64,000 nt of DNA from Halocafeteria seosinensis. Lineage: Eukaryota > Sar > Bigyra > Bicosoecida. A model generated the notes under the pieces. It had not been told where the DNA came from and did no database searches. It was given only the letters and a program-made list of their open reading frames with translations. Of the stretch, positions 1 through 8,946 are shown one piece after another. Every line of letters begins with the position of its first letter. The stretch's first letter is position 1. Position numbers and translations under genes: made by a program. Location of the stretch: assembly GCA_001687465.1 (NCBI GenBank), contig LVLI01000214.1, positions 1 to 64,000 of the forward strand, written 5' to 3'.

Positions 1-500
1 GGGCCTGAGATGCTCGAGCCACCTTATACACGGCCTTTGTTATTGTTATTGTTCCTCGGGTGATCAGGTTCTGGGAACTTCTGGTCCTATGGTACTCTGA
101 CCCCTCATAAATTAGCCAGCGATGAGAAGGACAGGGACAACGTTGTACAGATGCTCGATACTGTAGGTGTGACACTGACAGGGACGAAAACGCAGAGAAC
201 CGTTGGGATCAATATGTGCAGTAAGGTTCTCCATTGAGCAAGCGTAAAACCTGTCTTAATTAAGGGAACTTGCTTTGAAACGCACCCTGCGTTTGTGTCA
301 CGCTGGCCAGCCTGGGGGAAGATCCCGGGCGGCGTGGTTGAAGTTACGGCCTCCTAAGTCGACTGACACCAATTCCGTTTTTACATTGAATGAATAGTGA
401 CTCCATAGTCTAGAAACGAGTTGATGCTAGTCGCAGTTTCTCAGTTGTGCGGTTTGCTCCCTGCTGTGCTGTGGTGGCAGAGTTTACAGATACATATACA
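1..500. other. Intergenic region upstream of the ABCF3-like gene
   Basis: No open frame of useful length and no RNA gene that I recognise. The stretch just before the ATG at 501 should hold the promoter and 5' UTR of the ABCF3-like gene. I see no convincing TATA box. Confidence 0.5.
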
Positions 501-2973
501 ATGAGTTTACAGATTGCTCCCATCTTGGCGGCAATACCCGATTTACAATGCCTTGATGAAGACATGCATAGCTATTTGAGCTCGATGTTGGAGGAGACGC
601 TTAGTGAGTTTCTTGAAGAAAGTGGCAAAGCCAGTGCCGCTGATAATTTGTCGAACGATGTGGTTAAAGAAGCGATTTCTCCCTTTCTTGAATCCTCCGG
701 AGTTGACGGCGACGAACAGATTGACCGGATTTCGGGAAGTATTACAGCCGCTGTAAGAGACGCTTTTAAAAAGCCTACTTCCGCTCAGGCGATTCAGGAC
801 GGAAAAGGGAGGGCAGATGTGGGTAGAAAGGAAAATGGGCCCAGTCAGAAGAAGTTACAGCAGCCAGTTCGTCTGGGAGATAATTCACATCACACTCAGT
901 CCGAGATGGTGAACATTATGTGGGGTCGGGAAAACAATAAGTATGCCAACGCGAACAAAGATCTGGCTTTTAGCGAGAAAACCAAAATGCGAGATCAGAA
1001 ACGCCAAGACAAGAGCGCCAAGAAGGACGAGGCAGAGAAGAACGCCGAACTGCGAAAGGCTGGTTTGGATTCCTCAGGACAATCTGTTGCAAATGATTCT
1101 TCTGTTACAACCAGTGATGAAGCTACTAAGGAAGATGTTCCGACAGGAAAGAAAAGTACTGCTACAACAGGAAACGGTGATATTCATTTGAAAAATGTTA
1201 CCCTAGGGTTTGATGGCAGTCCTCTAATAGACAACGCCGAGCTTCGACTGGTTCGAGGGAGACGGTATGGGCTTGTAGGGCGAAATGGAATGGGGAAGAG
1301 TACCTTGTTGAAGGCGATGGCTCGCTTGGAACTACAGGGAATACCGTCTGACGCGAGAGTTGTTACAGTCCAACAGGAAATCGAGGGTGACGATAGAACG
1401 GCTCTTGAAGCCGTAATTGACGCAGATGTAAGAAGAAAGAGACTGATGGATCAAGAAAAACAGATTCTTGATAAAATGGAGGAGGCGAGTACAGAAGAGA
1501 GACGAAAAGAGTTGCAAGAACAGATGGAAAACACAACTTCTCAACTTGAAGCAATTGATGCCTTTGGAGCAGAGGCGAGGGCTGGTTCAATTTTGAGTGG
1601 ACTGCGATTTACCCAAAAAATGCAACACACCCCTACTAAACAATTATCGGGGGGATGGAGAATGCGTGTAGCGCTTGCATCTGCCTTGTTTGTTTGTCCT
1701 GACGTACTTGCGTTAGATGAACCGACCAATCACTTGGATTTCCCTAGTGTTCGCTGGCTTGAGCAGTCTCTGCAAGAGTACCCTTCGGACAGGATATTGA
1801 TGGTAGTGTCGCACGACCGAGAGTTTCTCAACACAGTGTCTACAGATATTATACACTTGCACCGACGGAAATTGCTTCAATACCGTGGGGACTACGATGC
1901 TTTCGAAAATACTCGAGCCGAGCGAGCCAAACATGCTCAGCGGGCGCAAGAACGGGTTGAAACCCAAAAGCAACACATGCAAGCGTTTATTGATAAATTT
2001 AGATACAATGCGAAGAGGGCTAGTTTAGTGCAGTCACGAATCAAGGTGTGTTTGTGAATTTGTCTACCTTGAAAATATTTAGGGAGGTAACATTGCTTTG
2101 TCTATATTTGCAGGCCGTTGAGAGGCTAGAGAACTCCGTCCAGGACGATAAAGAGGTACTAGCTGATACAACAGATTCTCTCGGCAGTGTCGTAAAGTTT
2201 AATTTTCCAGATCCTGGTCCGCTTTCTCCCCCCATTGTTGCAATAGACGATGTTGCATTTTCATATGACGAACGGAGTCCAAAGCCGCTTCTTCGCAATG
2301 TTAACTTTGGATTGGACATGAGCAGTAGAATAGGAATTCTCGGTACGATTTTCACCCTATTGGTTTAAAGATGTGGGCGTTGGACATCGCTTTCTTGGTT
2401 TTGAATGCAGGGCCTAATGGCGTTGGGAAAACTACCTTATTGAAGCTCATACTTGGCGAATTGGAACCACAAAAGGGATACATAAATCGAAATGGAAAAC
2501 TTCGAGTTGCCTACTTCACGCAACATCACCTTGCCCAATTAGACATGACAATGAGTCCCTTGAAGTTCATCCAACAGAAGTTCTCAGATGCTAAAGAGGA
2601 CGCTGCGCGTGCTCATTTAGGACGGTTTGGTCTGAGCGGAGACTTAGCTCTACAGCCCATTGGCACGTTAAGTGGAGGCCAGAAGAGCCGCGTGGCATTT
2701 GCAATGATATCCTGGAGAGCGCCCCATCTGCTCATTCTTGACGAACCCACAAACCATCTTGATTTAGAAACCATTGATGGACTTATCGTTGCTTTGTCTG
2801 AGTTTAGGGGCCCTGTCATTGTAGTGAGTCACGATAGACACTTTATAAAGTCGGTTGTGGAGGAAATTTGGGTTGTAGGAGATCCTCACGAAGGGGAAGT
2901 GACGAAGTTTAACGGAGAGCTCGAAGAATACTTGAAGGTAGCAAAAGCTGAAGACTTCAAACTTCGTGAATAA
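501..2973 (+). CDS. ABCF3: ABC-F ATPase, ABCF3/GCN20 type
   Basis: Soluble twin-cassette ATPase of the ABC-F family. GCN20 in yeast works with GCN1 on ribosomes to activate GCN2; ABCF3 is the animal relative. Exons 501-2045, 2114-2342 and 2411-2973 (68-bp introns, phases 0 and 1) give 778 residues, close to GCN20 (752). The first ~90 residues match the helical N-terminal domain of ABCF3. The first cassette has Walker A GRNGMGKS at about 260, signature LSGG and Walker [12 protein letters not shown]. The inter-cassette helix ends in the family-typical [11 protein letters not shown]. The second cassette has GPNGVGKTT at about 592-600, reconstituted exactly across intron 2, then LSGGQ and [11 protein letters not shown]. 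There are no membrane segments, as expected. The ATG at 501 has A at -3; the open frame extends upstream to 447 only through a GTG. Family is very likely; the role is inferred from it. Confidence 0.93.
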
Positions 2974-3038
2974 TGGGGTAGGTAATACACGATGGTGGCT
3001 CTGCAACGCCGGGAAGATGTGCATTTATCGAATCAATA

Positions 3039-3091
3039 CACACTTTCAAAATTACACCTTGTGAAAGTGTGTGACTTCATTGTGAAGTCAC
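3039..3091. repeat. Two adjacent hairpin-forming inverted repeats
   Basis: A 10-bp inverted repeat (3039-3048 against 3062-3071, 13-nt loop) is followed at once by a 9-bp inverted repeat (3071-3079 against 3083-3091, 3-nt loop). They lie between the ABCF3 stop and the XRCC4 start. They could be RNA structure in a 3' or 5' UTR; the function is unknown. Confidence 0.5.
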
Positions 3092-3195
3092 TCCGCAACT
3101 ACCTCTATGAAGTGTTTTATTGGAGTTCCCGACTTCGCGTAGATAGGCATCAAAGAATGCATAAGGTACAGAATAGAGTGTGATATAGGGAAATC

Positions 3196-4257
3196 ATGTT
3201 TTTCGCTGAGATAGTGCCCGCGGAGTACGAGTCGAATCAGACGGACAACTTCTTCGTTCGTTTGACGCTTGAGTACACTGATGATAAGGCCAAGGAAGCG
3301 GCCGAACCAGAGCCAACTCGTAAGCAAAGTTCTTCATCTACTTCGGAGGCGGCGGCGAATAAGAAAAAAGCCTCTAATCGGCGAGCTCGGGAGAAGAAAC
3401 TGAAAAAGGTGCTCCAATCTTCAAGCGCAGAAAAAGCAGACCTATCTAAAGTAGAAGCCATCGAAGTACTTTGTTTGAGGAGATCTCCATCTTCACCTGA
3501 TTCCGAAAACGAAGTACGGTATCGCGCGTGGGAAGGGAAGATCCATCGCGAGGATCTAGAGACGTTACCCACGCAGAATTCCCAAGAGCCAGACGAGAGT
3601 GACCGCAAGAAGGGAGATGACCTACTTAGGCAAATACTGTTCGCATTCCTCCAAACTTCGAATTTCTCGATGGGAGAGGTACCTCTGAGAAGTGTTTATA
3701 ATGTGGGTATCTCTTTGCCCAGCGATGATGCAGCTGCCAGGATATCGGTAACTATCACGAAACAATCCGACTCCGACAGCACTGTGACGTATACACTTCA
3801 CCAACTAGACTTGAATCCTTCAAGCGTGTCGGTAACTGATCCAGTAACATCTATATTGCTTTCTGGTTTTCAGTCTATCGACCATATGGAGAATTGTGGG
3901 CGGCACTATCAAGACCTATCTGAAAAAGTGCAAAAACAGTTTGCGGAAGTTTCTGAAGTGGCCAACGACGCTGTACGCGCCAAGAACGAGTTCTACGAGG
4001 GAATTCTAACAAAAATGACTCTTTTGCTTAACGAGAAAAAGAAGGAAATTGCTCGCTTACGTGGAGAGAAGAAAAATGAAGCTCATGGTAATGAGGGTTC
4101 AGGGGAAACCTCTGAGGAAGAAGATCAGCAAGCAAGTGGCTCTGAGGGTGAAACTGCCGCAACTGCACCCCCGAGTAGTTCGAAAAGAGGTAGAATGGCG
4201 GCGGCAATCCAAGATGCGGATAGGAATAAATCATCAAAGAAGCGCACACGTAAATAA
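3196..4257 (+). CDS. XRCC4: XRCC4-like non-homologous end-joining protein
   Basis: Scaffold protein of DNA double-strand-break repair; in the family it binds DNA ligase IV through a long coiled coil and acts in the nucleus. The 353-residue single exon is close to human XRCC4 (334-336). The diagnostic part is the coiled coil at about 255-295, where the run around VLNEKKTKIRSL of XRCC4 is matched by LLNEKKKEIARLRGE, preceded by an AK-E-Y pattern. Before it, a globular head contains an AWEG element like the AWTG of XRCC4 and the helix DDLLRQILFAFL. An 85-residue Ser/Lys-rich insertion (about 35-120) interrupts the head and is not in the animal protein. The C-terminal tail is acidic, then basic (SKKRTRK), a likely nuclear signal. 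Its 3' end is duplicated downstream (see repeat). Overall identity is low, so the call rests on the coil. Confidence 0.75.
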   Translation: MFFAEIVPAEYESNQTDNFFVRLTLEYTDDKAKEAAEPEPTRKQSSSSTSEAAANKKKASNRRAREKKLKKVLQSSSAEKADLSKVEAIEVLCLRRSPSSPDSENEVRYRAWEGKIHREDLETLPTQNSQEPDESDRKKGDDLLRQILFAFLQTSNFSMGEVPLRSVYNVGISLPSDDAAARISVTITKQSDSDSTVTYTLHQLDLNPSSVSVTDPVTSILLSGFQSIDHMENCGRHYQDLSEKVQKQFAEVSEVANDAVRAKNEFYEGILTKMTLLLNEKKKEIARLRGEKKNEAHGNEGSGETSEEEDQQASGSEGETAATAPPSSSKRGRMAAAIQDADRNKSSKKRTRK

Positions 4258-4755
4258 TGGGCGGCGGCAACATCGTGAATGATGAAGAGTTCCGATTTAG
4301 TGACCAGAGCCCTGCATAGTACGAACCCGATGGAATGCATACATATTCTAAGTGTCGCTTTTAATTTCCACAAAAGCTGTAACATGACGTAGCCGTTTCT
4401 AGAAACTTCAGCGTTCACATTGTGTGTGTGTTCACATAGTATGCGATCTCCAGGGACAGCACTGGATTCCTCATATTCAACAGTATTGACGTTTCAAAAG
4501 ACTCGTGATCTTGTGGGGAGTGACGGCAAACTTAGATGCGGATGAAAATAAATCATTGAAGAAGCACACACGTGCATAATGGGTGGCGACAACATCGCTG
4601 ATGATGAAGAGTTTCGATTTAGTAGAGGTCATCACCTCAGCTTGTAAAATACGAACTCGATGGCGTGCATGCATATCTAAGTGTTACTCTTATACATTTC
4701 CATGGCAGCTGACCCTAAGGCAACGTATAGTAGTCTTTTTCCTAGAAACATGACA
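4198..4755 (+). repeat. Imperfect direct duplication of the XRCC4 3' end
   Basis: The last ~60 coding bases of XRCC4 plus ~150 bp of 3' flank (about 4198-4405) recur with many substitutions and small indels at about 4522-4755. The second copy keeps the GATGCGGAT start, the stop region and the GATGATGAAGAGTT block, but has no gene body in front of it. It is a degenerating 3'-end copy. Confidence 0.8.
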
Positions 4756-5386
4756 AGCGATCCGTATTGGACCTACGATACGCGTGTACGGCCATGTGGT
4801 AAACCGGTTAACACAGGGTTAACACATATGCAATGAGCTAGATTTCATGAATTGCGGTTGTAGACAAATTGTCGGCCCCGCTACTGTGGTCTCTCCTCAT
4901 AGCCACCCGCAGGCGGCAGGCCTACTGAGTACGAGAAATGCAATCGGTGTGTTGCAACGTTTCCCTGGATAGCATTGTGTGAACTTCGTGGGATCCTTTA
5001 ACATACATGGTACTGTCAAGAGCAACGTTCAGCAACCGCAAAAATTGGTGTCCGAAGATCACACCATTCCGTCCTGATAATTTCACCATGTGTGGTACGT
5101 CGCCGTTAATATCAGGAAGCATCTAGGCCATTATGTCCTTCATTGGTACCAGATAGTCCCGATTGTGCTGCCCTTTCGAAAAAATTGGTGTCCGAAGATC
5201 ACACCATTCCGTCCTGATAATATCACCATGTGTGGTACGTCGCCGTTAATATCAGGTAGCATCTAGACCATTATGTCCTTCACTGGTACCAGACAGTCCC
5301 GATTGTGCTGCCCTTCCTGCCACGCTCCCAGGCTGACGAGTATGACAGGAGTCGTCTATCGCAGTTGGGTAAACCGAAATGAGACC
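4756..5386. other. Intergenic region with a 140-bp tandem pair
   Basis: Holds the tandem duplication at 5041-5315 and otherwise no supported gene. Reverse-strand open frames of about 65 codons here run through the repeat and match nothing I know. Confidence 0.5.
5041..5315. repeat. Two-copy tandem repeat, period 140 bp
   Basis: Copy 1 at 5041-5175 and copy 2 at 5181-5315. I count five substitutions over about 135 aligned bases, so this is a recent duplication. The stretch lies directly downstream of the reverse-strand GT8 gene. Confidence 0.93.
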
Positions 5387-6529
5387 TCATCTGCGTCTCT
5401 GATGGGATGACGTTGGTGTTGTATGGCCCTCACTACACAAAGTTTGTTCCGGTCGGGGACAGAACTCAGTTTTTGCCTTAGAAGCCTCTTCCGCGAGCAG
5501 CAGGACGGTCTCCTTGTTGGATGCCCAGTCGTGAAATAGCTCCCAACGCTCCAGCACGCTATGTAAGATATACGTATCTTTCTGCTTGAGATTCTTGTGT
5601 ACGGTGCGAGGGTATCTCACATTGAAACCCAAAGGAAGTGGGTCGAACCTGAGAACTTGTTGCAAAAACCACTGGTCACCCGTACCACGTTTCCTCGTCG
5701 GGAGTGTCCAATTACCAAGTAGGTACTGTTTCATCAAAAAACCGTAAGTTGCCAATTTTGGTTTGATAAGCATGACACCCGTGTTGATCAAATAGTCATT
5801 CCAGCGAATATGAATCGCGGCCTGGCCGTGCCACAGAGGCAGCTGAAACACGTCCTCGAGACATTTGACAGGCCAAGCGTCCAGATCTAGGAATAGTACC
5901 CGATCGTAAGAGGTGAGTGACCAGACAATTAGTTTTGAAAAATGATTGGAATTAAATTTGGCCGCATTGGATGGCCGCGGGTCTAGATGAGGCAAAACAC
6001 GAATACGTTTCGTTAATGCGCCTTTTTCATGAATGCTGAGCTCAGTTGCAAGACTGACGGAATTGTCGAGCAGCACAATCATAGGTGATTGTCTTCCACA
6101 GATTTCGAAAGCACAAAGAAAGCTCCATAAATTTCTTTCGGATAGCTGCTTATCCCAGGCCACTTTATCTTCGCTGTTCTCGTAGTAATACGTGACGTAG
6201 GCGAACCTTCTCGTATTCACTCTGCAACACCAGGCATTCCGCAAGCATTGAGTGTTCTCTGTTCGGACCCTGTTGGACTCACCTACTGCGTGATGATGTA
6301 GTCTGCTTTATCACTTTTTCGGCTGTTGCCAATGTTATATTCCTGCAAAGCGGCTTCAAGATAGGTGTGCAGTATCAGGAGTTTCGAACGACACTCACTT
6401 TGGGGAAAATCCTCGCTCATTAGCTTGCGGTAAATTCATTGTGTTTCTTGACTGCTCCCAGAGTATTCCAAGTAACACGCCTAAACTGAGTAGTACTGTG
6501 CAAACTAAGGTCTCTGACACAGAGATCAT
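5387..6529 (-). CDS. GT8-family glycosyltransferase, type II membrane protein
   Basis: Likely Golgi enzyme that transfers a sugar from a nucleotide-sugar donor; substrate unknown. Exons on the reverse strand are 6529-6399, 6342-6283 and 6221-5387, with introns of 56 and 61 bp that both begin GTGAGT and are phase 2; the product is 341 residues. The new first exon supplies a signal anchor (about residues 8-24, LVCTVLLSLGVLLGIL), which fits a Golgi type II protein. The catalytic domain has the DxD metal site DLDAW at 176-178, NTGVMLIKP at about 210 and GDQWF at about 245, the GT8/glycogenin pattern. It is a paralogue of the gene at 42351-43401, which has the same architecture and shares RFAYV-YYE and WSLT-D-VL-LD-DAWPV. 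The acceptor side and family are strong; the first two exons rest on consensus and phase. Confidence 0.85.
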
Positions 6530-6689
6530 TGTTCCCGGAAGGCTTATTAGGGTTTAGGCCGCATCACATGAGCTGTCCGCAAAACGTTGTGGGCAACTCA
6601 AAATGTTTATTTATGCCCACTTGGCTGAATGTGCACCTTACGCACGCCCAGGAGGTGAGATCTGCCACACAAGACGGTAGACTTCCTTC

Positions 6690-6697
6690 TATAAATA
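6690..6697 (+). promoter_or_regulatory. TATA box candidate (TATAAATA)
   Basis: TATAAATA lies 41 bp upstream of the first ATG (6738) of the sulfotransferase-like open frame and 239 bp upstream of the preferred ATG (6936). The same octamer stands before the next gene downstream. Confidence 0.45.
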
Positions 6698-6935
6698 GTC
6701 TCACAATTCATGCTCGTTTGAAAGGTGTTTCTCGCTCATGAATTGCCCGGGCCCCAGAGTCCGGACGAATCTTCACACGTGCGACACTGTCACATGTAAT
6801 GTGAATGCCCGAGACATCAAATGCACTACTTGTAGTATTGAGGCTACAAAAACACTCACTCGCATGGTCGAAGGAAAACAAGTGAGTGTGATTGAACATA
6901 CACAGGGAGTCAACCAAGGGTGCCGTGTAGCGAAA

Positions 6936-8039
6936 ATGAGTTTCTGCTTGGACTTTCTGCGTAATAGAGATCAGGTTTTTATCATACTATGTGGACTTTT
7001 ACTATTCGGCGGGGGCATGATGACTCATATGGTGATCGAAAGGGCCCAGCAAAGCAATGTTTTTATGCCGAATTACTTACAGAGCCGTGGAGTTGCTGCT
7101 ACACAAATTCGACCCCGAGCAGTGCACTTGAATAGGCAAAGCAATGCTACTAGAGGTGAGGAACGTGCAGTCGGTTATAATTTTAGAGATCCCCATAGGC
7201 CTTTGCCCCCGAGAGAAGGCAGCAACAACAACACTCCTGATAATTCGGAAGCAAAGGGTCACTCCGGGAAGCCCCCAGCACGTAAGGTGTCTGTTATGAA
7301 TTTCGACAACACTCCAAGTTTGGAAAACTCAGTCCTTCAAATACTCTGTGACGAATTCAAAGATGCTGTTGGAGATTTTGAGGTCGGTCGGTCTAACCAC
7401 CCTCTTGTTGTCATCGTTGGAGAAGATGCAGCAGCAACTAAATCGATTGCACAAGCATTGACCGAATTTGGCTTAATTGTCGGTCATCACGGTAATCTTC
7501 TGTGCCATGAGAAGTGTCCGCTAAAAGTTGGAGAGTTATGGAGTGCGTTGTACGCGGAAATGACTCAAAAGGTTATCCCAGACGTCAAGAGTATACCATT
7601 GATTCGGTTCGAAGCTGTGGATGCCGTAGCAGCCCAATTTGTGGATGAGCTTCTTCCCCTTTTCATGACGGCATTTCCAAAGGCAAGAGTGATATTTGCT
7701 TCCGGAGACTTGCATATGATTTCTCACGGGAAACGCTTCGCCGTCGATCCCGGCACCCCAGTCCCTTTCTCTACATTGCTGCTACCTCTCTCTAGTTTTG
7801 AAGGGAGAGTAGGTGGCTTGCAACATTCCTTGTTGGCACGCTCTACGGGAGCCGCTATCAGTGGGATAATGCTTGCACTCCGAAATGTCGTGTCAATCTG
7901 TGCATCCCAAGGAAGGAGAATTCTGCCGGTTGAGTCTGATAGAATTTGTGATGAAGCAACGTTTTGGAGCGATCTTGCTGCCTTTCTCAACAGCGAAGAC
8001 ATCCCGACTGGTCACATTCCCGGATGTAAGACTGCTTAG
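6936..8039 (+). CDS. Sulfotransferase-like type II membrane protein
   Basis: Single exon, 367 residues from the ATG at 6936. This start puts a hydrophobic anchor at about residues 10-28 (QVFIILCGLLLFGGGMM) directly after a short basic tail, the usual Golgi type II layout. The same frame is open from another ATG at 6738, which would add 66 residues and lies nearer the TATA box, so the start is uncertain. The lumenal domain has VVIVGEDAAATKSIAQAL followed by a short strand and helix, resembling the 5'-phosphosulfate loop region of Sulfotransfer_4-type proteins. It also has FPKARVIFA (compare FP-AK-IL in the family) and a C-terminal WSDLAAFLN with a Pro-rich end, like the family's W-PLC-FL ending. 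The Gly/Ser-Lys-Ser loop is imperfect, so activity is doubtful. It is divergent, and the call is by pattern only. Confidence 0.45.
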   Translation: MSFCLDFLRNRDQVFIILCGLLLFGGGMMTHMVIERAQQSNVFMPNYLQSRGVAATQIRPRAVHLNRQSNATRGEERAVGYNFRDPHRPLPPREGSNNNTPDNSEAKGHSGKPPARKVSVMNFDNTPSLENSVLQILCDEFKDAVGDFEVGRSNHPLVVIVGEDAAATKSIAQALTEFGLIVGHHGNLLCHEKCPLKVGELWSALYAEMTQKVIPDVKSIPLIRFEAVDAVAAQFVDELLPLFMTAFPKARVIFASGDLHMISHGKRFAVDPGTPVPFSTLLLPLSSFEGRVGGLQHSLLARSTGAAISGIMLALRNVVSICASQGRRILPVESDRICDEATFWSDLAAFLNSEDIPTGHIPGCKTA

Positions 8040-8946
8040 AGAATTAATATGCGTCGATAATCGAATCGGTAACTGCTTGTTCTTCCATACTCTGAATTTA
8101 ATATGGGGTAGTAGTAATGTGTATTATTTATGGGGATAACAATAACTTCTGAAGAATTGCAGGGAACCAACAGCTGCCACTTCCTTCCTCAATAGGGCCG
8201 TTCACAATAGACGTTTATTCGCCTGCCAATGTCACCAAGATATGGAAGATGTAGAACTTGTTTTCTTGGAGTATCAAGGCAGGAGCAGTGCGACGATGAC
8301 GTGCGGCACGGTGCGGAGTGTGACAATTCGTCAAGTCTAGATCCATTCGTCACCACACACAGATACCCAGGATGTCGTAAATGCCGCCATTATGCTCCCA
8401 ATTCCGTGAACTCCAACAATACCATTGGAAATCGAACAAACGCGTATTAGGAATGTGGCATCGAGTGTATGAAAATGACGAGGGGTTAGAGGCTTCAGAA
8501 TTCCGATATCCTCGTATGGAACTGCAGCTGCTCCTGCCCCTTGCTTGCGCAGAGTCATCTGTTAAAATAGGGACTAAACATTTTCCTCGCTCATACCGAT
8601 TGGCATAACTCCTAATAAATCGTGCATTTTGTTATAAACCGTGCAATTTGATCTATAATAGTTGGCTTGTAGTTGGTTCCACGCTCAAGGGCCCGTTCCG
8701 ATATGTGTTCCAGGCTGAGAATTTCCAGTATTTTGTGTATACACACAAATATGCCATCGTTCTTGAGATGAGTCACTCCAAGTCGAGTATGTATCAGTGT
8801 TGCTGCCAACTTGCTGGGCACTTCGTCCTCCAATACCGCATCGGCTCGCATTGTTAGTCGATAATACTGTAAGAGAATAGCATCACTTTGCATAATTCTA
8901 TAAATACCGTGCTCTCCCTGGTGCTTCTTCCTTGCTTAGTACCAGT
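8040..8946. other. Intergenic region
   Basis: About 0.9 kb without a supported gene. It holds the TATA box at 8899-8906 for the next gene and a short palindrome near 8735-8755. The open frames of about 70 codons on both strands look like chance. Confidence 0.5.
8899..8906 (+). promoter_or_regulatory. TATA box candidate (TATAAATA)
   Basis: TATAAATA sits 48 bp upstream of the ATG at 8947, a normal core-promoter distance for a short 5' UTR. It is identical to the octamer before the preceding gene. Confidence 0.55.

Noticed and set aside
447-500. Upstream extension of the ABCF3-like frame to 447
   Set aside because: The extension begins at GTG; the first ATG is at 501 with a good context and gives the family N-terminus.
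4922-5122. Reverse 66-codon frame as a retroelement protein
   Set aside because: The frame overlaps the first copy of the tandem repeat and has no protease or polymerase motif.
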